Assembly: GCF_037126465.1 (NCBI RefSeq)
Contig: NC_088210.1
Span: 12,174,011 to 12,238,010 of the forward strand
Source: Ornithodoros turicata
Lineage: Eukaryota > Arthropoda > Arachnida > Ixodida > Argasidae
Length of the DNA: 64,000 nt
Direction of reading: 5' to 3'
The notes under the pieces were generated by a model that was given only the letters and a program-made list of their open reading frames with translations, was not told where the DNA came from and did not search any database. The translations under genes were made by a program, and so were the position numbers. Shown here piece after piece: positions 20,041 through 32,385 of the stretch; the first letter of the stretch is position 1; every line of letters starts with the position of its first letter.

Positions 20041-22660
20041 CCACTCGCAAGTCGGCCTACGCCTGACTAAGCTTTCCTCCCTTTCTTTTTTCAATAAACA
20101 TATCCCCCCCCCCCCCACACACACACACAACACACACAAAAAGAAAACCGCCAGAGGAGAGAGGGTATAAAATGGAATCAATGCTGGTTCGTATACGAAG
20201 GTCCGTATGGATATCATGTGTACGATTCCGTTTTTTTTATTATTCACTTCGCTTCGGTTTCAAAATTACTATTAGCGCGGCCCTTGTGATAACGTTATCT
20301 TCTGTGCAATGGATGACCTCTTATGTGAGGATGTTCTGTCTCAAGAGTGTAGAGGTAATTTTCGGTGAAAGGTATATTGATAAACCACACAGTGACGACC
20401 GAAATCCGGCATTGTCCACAGAGATAAGCAGAGCTTTTTGATCATTCCTAATGGGAAGTATTCCCCGAGGGTTGTGCTTGTCTAACGTGTCGTACTTAGA
20501 AACAAAATCGATTGCGTGCTGCATTGTCTACATTAATAAGCCATTAGGATAAGCAAGAAGAACCATTCGCTGCACGTTTTCATCTGTTCAGAATAGTTTT
20601 ATTAACATAGTTATCTAATTACACAAGTAACTGCCCAAATTACACTTTGCTTTTCACTAACACTATAAACAACGGAAATGTTCTACGTGCAAACTACCGT
20701 TACAAATATGTACAAACTCATAAAAAAATGTACAATCAACCGTTCGTATGTACGCATATCAGGCAAATTTTTACTAAAAAATGGTTCTGATTATTTACAC
20801 TCAGTTGAGTCGAGTTGAAATGAAAAGAAAAAAGATGATACTATTTACATAGTCTGAATCTCTTGTTAGAAAACGAGGATCATCAGAGCAACACGCCCAT
20901 ACTTCACGCATATGTACCGCTGCTTACACTGTACATATCATCAGGTTAATGTAATAAATTTTCTTTACATATATGCACTGATTAGACCACTGACGCAGGA
21001 ATTCCTGCTCACCTAGTGGAAAGAGACGGTGCTCAAGCTAGTCAGGGAGCAAACACATAACAAGAGTAAGTCTCGGATGCATTGCTCGAATGCGGCGATT
21101 CTGAGCTACAGCCCCACATCGGAACTTCCAGAGTACGTAATGACACAATTATTACGATTAGATAGCCAAAATTACTTCGGGCTCTCACTGCAACGTTACG
21201 CCTTACAGCGAAGGGGTGCCGCACCAAAGTCCACAATGTCGGCACTACAACAAGGTTTTCATGTTGGTCTCCTTAAAGTAGCACAGAAGTCATTTTTAAC
21301 ACCCAGTTTTCTTCCTATAAAACTGTTAAGTAGGCCAGTAAGATGCACCATGCGAAGTAACTTACACCACAGAGTCATAATTATCGTAGAAATTCAATTT
21401 AAAATACGCCGCAAAAAGCGACCGTGCGCAACGGTGGTGAAGAGCAGTACCAGCCTGTGATCTGCCTGGAACCTCGCGCTGACGCTATAAGGAGAACGCT
21501 CGCTGATTGGCCTAGAGAAATCTTGTCTGCTACTCCGCTGTCGTCTGCTACTCGGCTGTTCGGGGTTCTGATAAAGCCTTTCTCCTTGCTTGGTAATGCG
21601 TCGGCCGCTCCTTCTATCCCCAATTCTCCGGGAAAACTGGCGAAACAGGTTTACGGCGGCCAAGGGACAAGGCGCTGACCCCCACTGACCGGCAAACCAG
21701 AACGAGTCTCCTTATGCCGTCATCGGTGACGTGCCATCATACCTCCTCATCCTCGTTATAGCTGGAGTGGCGAGTTAAGGGTGAAGGCGCGGAGCTATGT
21801 TTATGTGAGTTTTTTTTCTGGGAAACAAATTGCACACATCAAAACCTTTCGCGCTATTCTGTATAATGACACACACACCACACACTTTCATCAGATGTCT
21901 TAATCTGAATTTTTTTTTGATGGCTCTCAGTACTCCTTTAAACGCGAGAGTTGTAGCCCGACTGCGAAACAGCGAAAATTTCCAGCTTTAGTTGCCAGGT
22001 ATACTATGAGCAACATTCCCAAGAGCACGACTCTCCGATGCGCATTTTATGCGACATTTCCTCCGCAGTCTCGTTTTCCTCCTTTTCTTTTTTTTTCTCT
22101 ACTTTTTCGTGCGGCACGAAATACTTTCAGTAGCTGGGCACACGTTTCCGCATAGGTGCTCAGCTATGACCGCGGAATTCCAGGGTTCCACCGGCACGCT
22201 TGTCCCGCAACGGACGAATATAACTTAGGTACCCCCATTAAAGCCGCGAATTTACTCCGCACAGCTCGCCACCTCTAGGGAATGTAACATGCAAAGCCGT
22301 ATGAAGAGACTGCACAGTAGTAGTAAGCGTCGCGGCGATAAATATTGCGTGTACGTGAGGCTGTAGCTCTTTCGCAGATCAGTGACGAACTATCTGTCTC
22401 GATTGTGCGACTAATAATCGTAATTTACTGCGTTTAAAATGAGCAACGTGGACAGTGCTCCCTGCCGTATAAGTGCTGTAGGTCTTTCTTTTATTTTCTT
22501 TTTTTTTGTGTGTGGGTCAAAGATTTTGCGTTTTCATATTTACTTTTTGCTCTTCATTTCTCGATGCCGCCCGGGAAATGGGATGCGGGTTTTGTGAGTC
22601 GGCTTTGCCTGTCGATCGCGGAGCTATGCAGGCAGAGCACGCTTTTCAGGACGACTTCTT
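20041..22660. other. No gene supported
   Basis: C and CA runs lie at 20,105-20,140. 20,540-21,000 is AT-rich. 21,400-21,700 contains an 84-residue plus-strand ORF (MRNGGEEQYQPVICLEPRAD...) and an inverted CCAAT ('gattggcc' at about 21,514), with no recognisable domain. A 143-residue ORF at 21,029-21,460 is also unrecognised. Confidence 0.4.
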
Positions 22661-22668
22661 CGAACGTA

Positions 22669-22950
22669 TGCATGACATTCTCGGGTAAACATCAAAAAGC
22701 CTCCGCCACAACTTCCGGTGCCACAAAGACTTCCGGTCCTTCCGTGACTAAGGACGCTCGGAACCAGCCGACATGCAGAATTATATCTTTCGCTTTCCTC
22801 ATTTGTTGAAAATGGGAGGCGTACGCCTTTTCGTGGCAATTTGAATTGTCACTAAAAGACGTATTCGACCCTTTTTCTCTCCTCAAATCAGAAGCGATAG
22901 CGGTATCAATCGGCACAGTGGTTGGCGCAGAGAGTGGTTACTGTCAAACC
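22669..22950. mobile_element. Repeat family D, copy 2
   Basis: 'catgacattctcgggtaaac' through 'tttcctcatttgttgaaaatgg' matches 15,661-15,830. The translated stretch ATTSGATKTSGP is conserved between the copies, but this follows from DNA similarity. Confidence 0.6.
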
Positions 22951-23824
22951 GGATGTCGACTTGGCATCAAACCGGAAGTGATGGAAACGGCAAGTAGAGC
23001 TTGAAGGGGCGTATACACGAAAGCGTAGGGGATAGTGTCCTAAGAACGCGACGCCGCGATTAAACTGTCATTTTCTGGACTGCAGCTCAGTGTAATTCAC
23101 GAAACTTGCAGTTATTCAAGGCGAATGTCTCTTCTTCCTGTTGTCCATTTGACCTCCATAGTTGGGTTATCGGCTCGATCGTTCGAGATACGCCGGCGGT
23201 CGTAAGGCCTTAGAAGAGATTTTTGCTAGTCTGGATACTCGCCCTTTCGACGCTGCGAAAATTTTAGGTCCTTGGCCAGCGTGACTTTGTCAGGGTGCGT
23301 CCAAAAAACTACCCATGTTTTTCCCTCGCAGATATTTAGACTATTAAACAGGATTATACACAGGTTCCACGAGTCAAAGTATAGACTCAATATTCCGTAC
23401 GCTTCCTAATGTTAGTAAACATGTAAAATGATCGAGTAGCGAACTCAGTGAAGGTGGAACCGATAAGCAAAGACTGCTCTAGAAATAAGCTCTCTCCTCC
23501 CTCTGTGCGGGACATCAGCAGTCGAGGTATCCGAGCCGAATGAACGAAATCCAAGCGACGAATGAATACAGCATCCGCTGCTTAGTGGCGCACCTTCGAG
23601 TTTGTGTTAAAAGTCTGGCAGGTCACGGGTTCCATTAGAGCACTGCAATGGAACGGGCTGGTCCGAAAATCCGAGCCCGGCCCGGCCCGCAAAGCCGTTT
23701 TGAACGCGGGCCGAGCTCGGGTTCGCCCTGAGAGTCCTCGGGCTTCAGTCGTGCCGAGTTTTTGTGAGACATTCTTTCGCAGTATTTAATCCTCAAAATA
23801 TGTTTTGAAAAGAAAACAACCATG

Positions 23825-24070
23825 TACAGTGCTGGACAAAAATTTACGGAAGAAAATCCGACGCATTCCTTCCTCAGAATGACACGCTAGTCGCGCATGG
23901 GACCGTACGGAGTTACACACATGTGCCTAGTAACCCAGTCATGTGCTTGCAAGTCCGTACGGCGCGTATATTAACGCGCATTAACGGCGCGTAACGGCGT
24001 CGTAATAACGCGTTACTCGGAGGAACGAATGCGCCTGAGCGTGTTCCGTAAACTTTTGGCCCGCCCTATA
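23825..24070. mobile_element. Tc1/mariner-like MITE
   Basis: 'TACAGTGCTGGACAAAAATT' at left and 'cgtaaacttttggcccgccctaTA' at right form degenerate inverted ends with TA on both sides. Inner blocks 'gacgcattccttcctc' and 'gaggaacgaatgcgcc' also pair. The tip resembles known Tc1-like termini. Confidence 0.6.
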
Positions 24071-24249
24071 CCTGGGACATTCCTCCATCTTTCTCCAAAA
24101 CACTATAACATGGGTGTCGAGTTATTCTTGACTTCGTCATCTCGTGGATCCCGCCCTCGCTGCGGAGTGCACCGTGGAAGTGCGCGCTGGACTCGTCTTC
24201 TTCTTCTTCTTCTTCCTAGCTAACTAAGCGGGAGTTGGAAAAACAGTAA

Positions 24250-24605
24250 TCGTGTATTCACGCGAGCGACATCCTCTCGGAATATTCTAGTGGAAGAAAA
24301 AGCGAAAACACTGCTCACAGAGCCGAAGTTCCGTCCCGTCTTATGTTGCGCATTCACACGGTGCGGAATATCGGGAGTGGCGTACTGCGCATATAGCAGA
24401 CGACACTTAGCAGACGACACCGTCAGCGTGTTTTCCTGTCGTCTGCTACGGAATTATCTTGTGGCTGTGTAGCAGGATATTCCCCACGGTTAGCAGTGTA
24501 CGTGAAGACTCGACGTTGAGCGCTTGCGCTCACTTGACAGCAGAAAGTTATGACGCTTTTCGCATCTCCCGTTTCTGGGGGAATGTCGCTCGTGTGAATA
24601 CACGG
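24250..24605. mobile_element. Family H MITE, copy 1
   Basis: Ends cgtgtattcac-gcgagcgacat and its mirror atgtcgctcg-tgtgaatacacgg, flanked by TAA at left (24,247-24,249) and right (24,606-24,608). The centre holds two direct 'tagcagacgacac' units and the mirror 'gtcgtctgcta'. A 3-bp TWA duplication is the habit of PIF/Harbinger elements; that label is inference. Confidence 0.75.
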
Positions 24606-25043
24606 TAAGAGTAAGAGTTGGAATAAGAGTAAGAGTAGGAAACTCGACCCCCACGTGTTGCTACAAGTAACAACCACATTCAAAAGCTGCGTTTGCGCGT
24701 GCCAAGTATGTGTGGTTTACGCTGTTCGCTGTGCGCAGTGTCCGCCGCATTGCAACTGCGAGTCGGGCCTCGGCCAGGCTTTCGGCAGTCGGGTCGGGGC
24801 TCGGGTCGGATAACCCTCCGTGACTTCGGGTATCGGCCGGGTCGTTCCGGTAAATTCAGGCGGCCCGTGCAGTGCTCCAGGTTCGACTCGTGTCACCAGT
24901 TGACCTGTTTTTAGGAAGTCCGTCCGGAACGCGATCCCACTTGCTAAATCCCACCACATCTTCCTGCTGTCTCCTCTCCGTCAGTCCCCCTCTGTACATA
25001 TAGGTCCACAGCTGCCTCGCGGTGTCAGCGCGGAATAATAAAA

Positions 25044-26447
25044 GTAACAAATTGAACCGCGCGTCGTGTAGGGCCGCATCCACATACATTTACATACATA
25101 CACACAGTTGTTATATTTGAATGTGCACATTACGTGAATATGCGTTCCGGACAGTGTGCATTATGTTACCTGTCATTTCTTTCGTGTCCCAAAAAAACAC
25201 CGCGAAAACTGGAAGTGACACGTTGTGATGTTGGATGCTTAAAGAAAGACAGAGTGGTATACATAATAAACAGGCGTGAATGTACGTAAATAAATAGGCG
25301 AAAAAGGATCAGGGGCGATAACATATGCTGCGTCCCAATGCGATGACGTTAAGACACTGGTGTTCCGTGATATATGATGAAAAAAAAAAAGGTTGTTGCA
25401 TTTTATGTGTCCGCTACGCGCAAAGAGAGGAGAGTGCTGCATATCTTATGCAACGCATGTTCGCCGACGTTAAGTATGATTGATAGCATTCTTTCTAGCG
25501 GGTAGTACGCAAAACATATGTCCAATAGGAACTTGTGTTATGATGGTTGTGTGTACCTTCAGTGCATTATCTAGCAGTTCGTTTATTAGAAACGTGTTAC
25601 CGATGAACAAATATTGTGACACAAACGGTCGTTATCCGCGTCGTTCTTGCGAAAATCGTTTGAAAATCATTTTCGTACAAGGTGCAGAAGGGGGACAGTT
25701 TCGTACCAGGGGTGGTAGTAAAAGTAAATAATTGCGCAGGTTTTATAAATGGTGTGAACGACCTGAATTGTATGCATAAATCGAAAATTAATTACTGTGG
25801 TCATGTGCATCGTAGCTTTGTATACGTGAGCTTTTTTTTGTATAAGTCAAGCTCGCCGTACCAGCGCTGCGTCGCGATACAAATGCTACGAGAAATCCTC
25901 TCGTTACAAATATTCCAAACGAAAGCACGGCATATACGTATATTGATAAAGATGGAGCTGGATGATCATCCATCTTTACGGTGCCCCTTTATGAGAAAGC
26001 GAAGGTTCAAGTAACTTTTCTCGATGCTTTTTCGGTGTTTAGATTTTAGGTTCTGCACTTTGTCCTTGCGCCAGGAATTACTGCACACTGCTTCTCGCGT
26101 AATAACATCTATACGTGAGCATAGTAAAGCAAAGGATGACGGGTGTAAGAACACTGGTTGATAGATTAGCCCAAATGAAGAAAGATGTGAGTCTTTGCTG
26201 ACAAGCGACGTTTTTATTTCTCATGCCATCATCACTTTTCATTCCTTTATATATATATATATATACTCATGGAACGATGTGGCAGCACCAGAGGACACGT
26301 GTTTCGCAGTGTTTGCGGCTCGTCGACCCTGGGTAGCTGCGCATCGTTCGGGATTGGCAAACCAGGGGTCACTCAGCGAGCGATATACACCTGGGAGGGT
26401 GACTGAGCACTCCTCAATGCCACAGTGCAAGCCAGTGAATTATAATG
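25044..26447. other. No gene supported
   Basis: ORFs of 83-110 residues near 25,480-26,014 have no recognisable domain. A (TA)n run lies at about 26,248-26,266. Confidence 0.45.
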
Positions 26448-26448
26448 C

Positions 26449-26636
26449 ATGAAAAAAAGCCATTAAAGAAACAAATAAATGATACTAGACGTGTTTGAAA
26501 TTCAAACTTACAGATTAACATGGCTTCTATGGCTGCACGCAGAGAAACACGTGCTACGTGCAGCCATAGAAGCCATCTTAATCTGTAAGTTTGAATTTCA
26601 AACACATCTAGCGTCATTTTTCTTATTTTTTAATGG
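26449..26636. mobile_element. Near-perfect foldback element
   Basis: Arms of about 85 bp (gaaaaaaagccattaaag... gtttgaaattcaaac ... ggcttctatggctgcacg) mirror each other around 'cagagaaacacgtgcta' with few differences. Matching ORFs on both strands (MTLDVFEIQTYRL and MILDVFEIQTYRL) are mirror readings of the arms. Confidence 0.85.
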
Positions 26637-27257
26637 CTTTTTCCCTCTCTTTATATATATAGAGAGAGAGAGGAAAAAAAAAAAAACAGGGCTAACACAT
26701 ACCTGCGGAGTGGATGCCCTAACGACATTCATAAATCTACTCTTTGTTTTCGTTTTTTATTGGAGCATTTTGAGCTAACACTTTTATCGCCATGTTTTAC
26801 GACGTACAGTGTTAATGTCGCACTTCACCACATAACAGGCGTGACCGCGTAACAGGAGACACTTTGTGTTTATATCAACGCTCAGAAAAGTGCCCACGCG
26901 CCAGGACAAGTTAAGACTCAGAAGCGTGGTTTGCTGCCGGAGGTGTTACGTGGTTACGTTCTGTTTCTGCAGTGTACTACTTCCAGGATTTTCCGGTAGC
27001 AAATAGATAGAAGTTGCACGTTAAGTTTCTTGTTGCGATCTGTTCGACCTTTGTTTACGTGTGCGTATCTAATTGCACGTGTTCAGAAATACAAAGGCTT
27101 GAGGCCCAAGCAGGACAGCTGATGCAATCGCCAACACGGAGCGAAGCTGAAGCATAGATACATCCTTATTGTACTTTCGATTCTGAAATGTCGTTCACAT
27201 CTTAAGCTTGCTGTTGGAACGTTAACGCAACCGTAAGTATAAATCAGCCTTATATTA

Positions 27258-27650
27258 AACCTAAATATTATTAACCTATAATATTATCCCATATTATCGA
27301 GCTAAATATTATTAAACAGCGATATGAAACGGTAGGAGCAACTTATTTATTTACACATGGTAACAAGTCTTTCGTGCACGAGACTGCACTTCTTCAGGTT
27401 ACCTGAAGAATACCTGAATACCTGAGCACCTTTACAACTGAACAGGTTACCAGGTGGTAACCTGAAGGAGTGCAGTCTCGTGCACGAAAGACTTGTTACC
27501 ATGTGTAAATAAATAAGTTGCTCCTACCTTTTAATATCACTCTTTGATCTACTCGTCACCGGCAACTTGACATCGCCTATTTTTCTGCCTTCGTATCTAA
27601 ATATTATTACCTCATATTATCAACCTAAATATTAAATAAACATTAGGCTC
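27258..27650. repeat. AT-rich minisatellite interrupted by a foldback
   Basis: 'aacctaaatattatta' units lie on both sides (27,258-27,315 and 27,594-27,645). Between them is a foldback (about 27,317-27,546) with arms of about 70 bp starting near gtaggagcaac, including 'acatggtaacaagtctttcg'. The loop region contains repeated 'acctgaa' words. Confidence 0.75.
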
Positions 27651-28027
27651 TTAAGTAATTCGCGATTCAACATTTCCGTGCCATGTCTCTACTTTGGCCA
27701 GTGCAAAACTAGAGGAGGAATAACATAATACTCATCTGACGCTTTACAATGTCAAATTTTATATGCATATTAAAGAACGATAGTTTATGAGCAGGCACCA
27801 CCAACAACAAATACAATAAATGATGACGATGAGATGGGCTGTTTCACCGCATTGGTGCGGTACCCTACCCCATTGCACGTGGAACATTATGTGAAGATGA
27901 TGAAGGAAGGATGAAAATACAGGCAAAACAAAAACAAAAAACTAAAGCATCTGGAGCAATCCAGTGGACGACAGTGAGACAACAACCGAGCACCCTCAGA
28001 ATGCCGGTCACCGATGCTGCCTTTGTT

Positions 28028-28296
28028 CACTCTTAAAAAAAAAAAGGGTGTACTTTAACTTCTTTCCTTGCCACATAATATTACTCCCCTATTTCAATTA
28101 CTCCCAAAAAAGAGTCTCCTCACTCCCTTCAGTACTTTAGCTCCCTACTGGAGGGTAACGTTACTCTGCAGTAGGGAGTTCAAAGTTCTGAAGGGAGTCA
28201 GGAGACTCCTTTTTGAGAGTAATTGTTACTCTCCAAAAGGGGAGTGATATATGTGACAAGGAAAGGAGTTAAAGTACACCCTTTTTTTTATGAGTG
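28028..28296. mobile_element. Family F MITE, copy 1
   Basis: Ends CACTCTTAAAAAAA and TTTTTTTATGAGTG with TT on both sides. Arms pair through 'gggtgtactttaac', 'cccctatttcaattactc' and 'gtctcctcactcccttc' to a centre at about 28,160. Only the tip is shared with family A. Confidence 0.85.
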
Positions 28297-28682
28297 TTGG
28301 CTCTACTTGTTTGGTACATGTAGTGACATCACGTTATTTACATGCCGTTATTTACATTATTGTTGTATGTGTTTACCTCAGATATGCTACCGCTATCTTT
28401 ATTAGACACATATTACGTGCATGTACATTACGTTGCATGTACAGGGCGTTTTTTTTAAAAAAATCCTTTACAGATTTTTTTATTAAAAGAAGCTACGAGA
28501 ACAGCATAGATTTCTCGTGTCGACGGACCTCTCTGACACATTGTGACGCTCTTTGTTTTTGCGCATTGAGATTTCGCTTTTGGTGCCACGCTAGGTTGTG
28601 ATGTTCTCATTTATTCTGTTGCCATTCCGTTTCAAAGCGTCCAGTTCTGTGTATATAGTTTCCCTTTCTTTTCCTAATAACG

Positions 28683-28761
28683 CGTCCTGGAGTAGCCAGT
28701 CTCGAGTGGATCGAGACTAACATCTCCATTTTTTTTTCTTTTAAAAATCAATCAATCAATC
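28683..28761 (+). repeat. Retroposon 3' end with (AATC)n tail
   Basis: 'ggagtagccagtctcgag', 'catctccatttttttttc' and AATC units follow the order seen at 49.56 kb and, reversed, at 59.44-59.52 kb, marking a common non-LTR retroposon or LINE-dependent SINE end. Confidence 0.55.
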
Positions 28762-29427
28762 GTTTCTGTAGACGGCTAGGCGGGCATCCTCTCGAAGTAT
28801 ATGCAACTATAAGATGGCTATGATTACCTAGAATTCATTAATTGAATCTTTAATTAGGGGATCTCTGGCAAATACGAGATAGCGCAATGGCAGACAAGCC
28901 TCGTTGAAAGCCATTCCACAGTTAAAAATCTCGCAGCGCGCGTGCATTGAAATATCCATAACCGCATCTTGATATGCAAATGCAAAGCGCAGCGACTGAC
29001 AAGGCAGGGAGCACATCGCTCAGTGAAGAGACCACGGGGTCCACGTGCCTTGTTACAATTGAGGTAATTGGAACTAATGCTTATCTGCTGACCATATCAA
29101 CCGCTTTCGGGCCCAGATAAGCTCCTTGGGCAGGCTCCTGAGGTAGGCTTTTTTCGGTTTCGGCTCATTTGCATAGCGAAACTCAACGATGGATATTTCA
29201 CGTCCAGCGCTCGTTTCTAGATCTTCAAGATATAGAATGGTTTCCAAGGAGGATTGTCTCTTATTCTGCTATCCCGCTTTCGCCCGAATTTCTCCGATTA
29301 ATGACATATTTAGTCCTTTTTGGTAATAAGTCATCTTGTGGCTACATACTGTCTTCCAGAGGATGTTCGCCTGGCAGTATAACTCAACAGGGAAGACAAC
29401 ATGTATGCTGCTCTCGAATCTCTTTTC
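28762..29427. other. No gene seen
   Basis: No repeats of this window's families and no recognisable protein. ORFs are 60-90 residues. Confidence 0.45.
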
Positions 29428-29632
29428 TACACTCTTAAAAATGAACTTCACCGCATAGCACGCTCCTAGCCAACCATAATCTCGAATGATATCGTTATCT
29501 GCCCTGATTTGTTGAAAATGGACGCGTACGCCTTTTTTGTGACACTTATGCTGTTCATAATTGTCACAGAAAAGGCGTACGCCTACCGTTGAAGTGGTTG
29601 AAGTGGTTGAAGCGGTGAAGTTTAAGAGTGTA
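29428..29632. mobile_element. Family A MITE, right arm collapsed
   Basis: TA-flanked. The left arm is complete; the right arm after 'gcgtacgcctaccgt' is replaced by three 'tgaagtggt'-type units before 'gaagtttaagagtgta', giving 205 bp. Confidence 0.88.
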
Positions 29633-30282
29633 AAAATTCTGTAGACGATTAAAAAAAAACGGCCTGAATACGTTTATAACGCACCTTGAGGGACATATGG
29701 GCAGGCATTCACCTACGGCACACACTCTTTTACATTAGGTCCTTACATTCACGTAAACGAACAAGATCGAGGCGGGCGGCATCGTTCTCAAGTAACGCAA
29801 CTTCTTCCAGTGTTTAAGGATTTAATCGTTCCACACGTCAATTAGTCACACGATATTCGAAACACTGAAAGGAGAATCATAAAGTGCCGGTTTATATAAT
29901 GATTTCCTTCATACAATTCAATATAAAAATATATAGAGCAGTACTAGGAGGACAACGTCTTGTGACAAGGGTATTGGCGGGAAAATATCGAGGGGCAGGT
30001 GTGTCCAATATCATCCGTTTGCTTTGCCGGTCATTCCTGCCCTGCGTGAGCGACGTCTTTGTCCTTGTTCATCTTGAGTCGGCGGCGTCATGTTTGCTCT
30101 CATCTCCACTGGGAATCGCATGATTGGCGCTCGCACGTAGGCCACAGTCCCACCGAGAAGCATTGTTTCTTTGCCCCAAAGCTTGCAATAAAACGAGAAC
30201 ATGTAGGTCAAGATTAGCTCACGTTTGGAAAATCACTTTGACTAGAGTTTCGAGATTTTCTTTCGAATAATGTTGAATCTAA
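29633..30282. other. No gene supported
   Basis: A 66-residue minus-strand ORF (30,211-30,011, ...MRFPVEMRANMTPPTQDEQ...) is the most protein-like, but I do not recognise it. Confidence 0.35.
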
Positions 30283-30864
30283 CCGTGTATGCACACGAGC
30301 GACAACCCCTTGGAATATTCTGTGGAAGAAACAGCGAAGGAAACTGCTCATGGAGCGGAAGTTCCACTACGTCTTGTGTTGAGCATTCGCACGGCTACAG
30401 AATATCAGAAGAGAGATACTGCGCACATAGCAGACGACACCGTTGGCCCTGTCGTCTGCTACGGATGCGGCTGAACCACAAGGTGTTCCCGTGGTTAGAC
30501 GAGCGACATCACCTTGGAATATTCTGTGGAAGAAACAGCGAAGTAAACTGCTGATGCAGCGGACCTTCCATCGCGTCTTGTGTTGAGCATTCGCACGGCG
30601 ACAGATTATCAGAAGAGAGATACTGCGCACATAGCAGACGACATCGTCGAACCTGTCGTCTGCTACGGATGTGGGTGAGCCGCAAGGTGTTCTTCGTGGT
30701 TAGAAGAGTGACATCCCCGTGGAATACTCTGTGGAAGTAACAGCGAAGGAAACTGCTCAATGAGGGGAAGTTAACCCGGGTCTTGTGTTGAGCATTCGCA
30801 CGGCGACAGAATATCAGAAGAGACGTACTGTGCACATAGCAGGCGACACCGTCGACACTGCTCG
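30283..30864. mobile_element. Family H left part in three tandem units
   Basis: After TAA (30,280-30,282) the left terminus ccgtgtatgcacacg is followed by three head-to-tail units beginning at 30,296, 30,500 and 30,705 (periods 204 and 205 bp). Each carries 'gacat', 'ggaatattctgtggaag', 'gagcattcgcacgg' and 'agcagacgac'. The right terminus is not present. Confidence 0.85.
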
Positions 30865-31675
30865 CTCCCCGACCATTCCCATTGGTTCTGGAATGCATGT
30901 GACCTCGCCCGCTGCCGCCTGATTAGTGGAGACGCTTGCAGTGACGTCAGAGCCAAATGAATTTCGGCATTCGCCGTGCAGATTTTCTATGCATCCTTTC
31001 AGGAGCCAGAAAATCACTCTGAAAAGAAAGAAGCGCATCATTCAAGACATTTATGAAGGGCATCACAAGTGGCTCATTCTCATCCGTCGCCTTTCTTTCT
31101 TTTTGTTTTGTTTTTACCTTCTGTCTCTTCTCTTGGACAGTGCACTGTGCTAAAGTGAAATATTACCTATCGCGTCCAAGCATGGGAGTGTTCTCGAGTT
31201 GCGCCTCCAGTTATGCTTAATAGAGTTAGGAGGCGAACAATATTGGCGTTTCACCGTGATGGAACGCACGCTATCATCCCGCAAGGCGGCGTTGACGATC
31301 TCCAGCGGGAACGAGATTAACGAGGCACTCCGTCAATAATGCAATCCTGCTGACATTATATTGAGAAGGCTGATGGCTTTTGCTCTCGTAAGAGTGCCTG
31401 AAACGTGTAGAGTGTCCCGAATAACATGCACTAAGCCTTTGAAAGAAGACTGTGAGAAGTCCTGCGTGAATGGAACCACCTGAATTTTGTCAGCAGTCAT
31501 GCATCGTAGTCGACGGCAGTTCGTCGGTTCGTTCTTGATGTCATCAGCTCCTCTCATTAATGCGTTAGCGCGAGGAGTGTCAAAATGGGAAAAGCTATAG
31601 GTACGTGTGTGTGGTGTGTCTGTGTATGAGATGGTGAGGCCTCACCGAGGCAGAGGTATAAGTCGGCATGTAAAG
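30865..31675. other. No gene supported
   Basis: Contains TGACGTCA near 30,941. A 74-residue minus ORF at 31,557-31,333 is unrecognised. Confidence 0.4.
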
Positions 31676-32385
31676 GGGATATAAGAGGGTAACTCTAAAT
31701 GGACGTAAATGATATGAAATTGAAGTAGTTGAAGGTAATTAGGAGTAAGAGGTGAGAGTAACTAAAGGTAATTAAATCATGAAAAATTGAGTTTAAAGGT
31801 AATGAATGTAAGATATATGTAATTAAGAGAAAGATTAAATGAAATTAATGATTACCGAAGGAAGCCGCAGGTTACTGTTACCAGAGGTAATTAAATGTAA
31901 TTAACGTCAATTAAAGAAAATTGAGAGCAATTAAAGCGGGTAAACGCAGCTAAAGGGAATTAAATGGAATTCAAGATTACCTCAGGTACACTCTTAAAAA
32001 AAGGGTGTACTTTTACTCCTTTTTTTTGCCACATATATAACACCCTTTTGGAGAGTACAATTCCGCTCAAAAGGGTGTCGCCTCACTCCCTCAAGGAAGT
32101 ATCATAACACCTTTCTCCCTACTGGAGAGTAATATTACTCCCCGGCAGGGAGAAGGTGTTATGCTACTCCCTTGAGGGAGTGAGGAGGAGACACCCTTTT
32201 GAGCATAATTGTACTCTCCAAAAGGGTGTTATATATGTGGCAAGGAAAGGAGTTAACGTACACCCTTTTCTTTAAGAGTGTAACCTGCGGTTCCCTTGGG
32301 TAATTAAAGGGTAATTACAAGTACTTGAGGCTAATGAAAGGGTAATTAAGTGGACTTACATATAGTAATTGAAAGTGTCGAACCG
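31676..32385. repeat. Degenerate ggtaattaaa minisatellite
   Basis: Words such as ggtaattaaa, gtaattaaga and gcaattaaag recur every 10-20 bp on both sides of a family F insertion (31,989-32,280). With that removed the array runs on continuously. Confidence 0.8.
31989..32280. mobile_element. Family F MITE, copy 2
   Basis: CACTCTTAAAAAAAGGG to CTTTAAGAGTG with TA duplicated (31,987-31,988 and 32,281-32,282). Arms of about 140 bp are nearly self-complementary, with 'aaaagggtgt' and 'ctccctcaagg' blocks. Confidence 0.9.

Larger units (their letters stand above)
23636..24879. mobile_element. GC-rich hAT-like element (family Y) in a SINE B box
   Basis: Ends TAGAGCACTGCA and TGCAGTGCTCCA are inverted with one mismatch and fit the hAT 5' rule. 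Flanks GGTTCCAT (23,628-23,635) and GGTTCGAC (24,880-24,887) agree at 6 of 8 positions, as expected for an old duplication. Subterminal zones are rich in cgggc/gcccg blocks. Two other MITEs (23,825-24,070 and 24,250-24,605) are nested inside. No transposase is seen. Confidence 0.55.
23576..25043 (+). mobile_element. tRNA-derived SINE split by a hAT-like element
   Basis: The head 'tgcttagtggcgcaccttcg...ggcaggtcacgggttcc' (23,580-23,635) resembles a tRNA A-to-B box region. The remainder resumes at 24,880 with 'ggttcgactcgtg' and continues 'gaagtccgtccggaacg', 'cctgctgtctcctctcc' and 'cagctgcctcgcggtgtc'. Everything between is inserted in the B box. Confidence 0.6.

Noticed and set aside
22510..22809. 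Similar ORFs at 15.6 and 22.6 kb sharing ATTSGATKTSGP
   Set aside because: The DNA is a dispersed repeat (family D) joined to a MITE core; no start, splice or domain evidence supports a gene.
26414..26778. Matching ORFs on opposite strands (MTLDVFEIQTYRL / MILDVFEIQTYRL)
   Set aside because: Mirror translations of one near-perfect palindrome.
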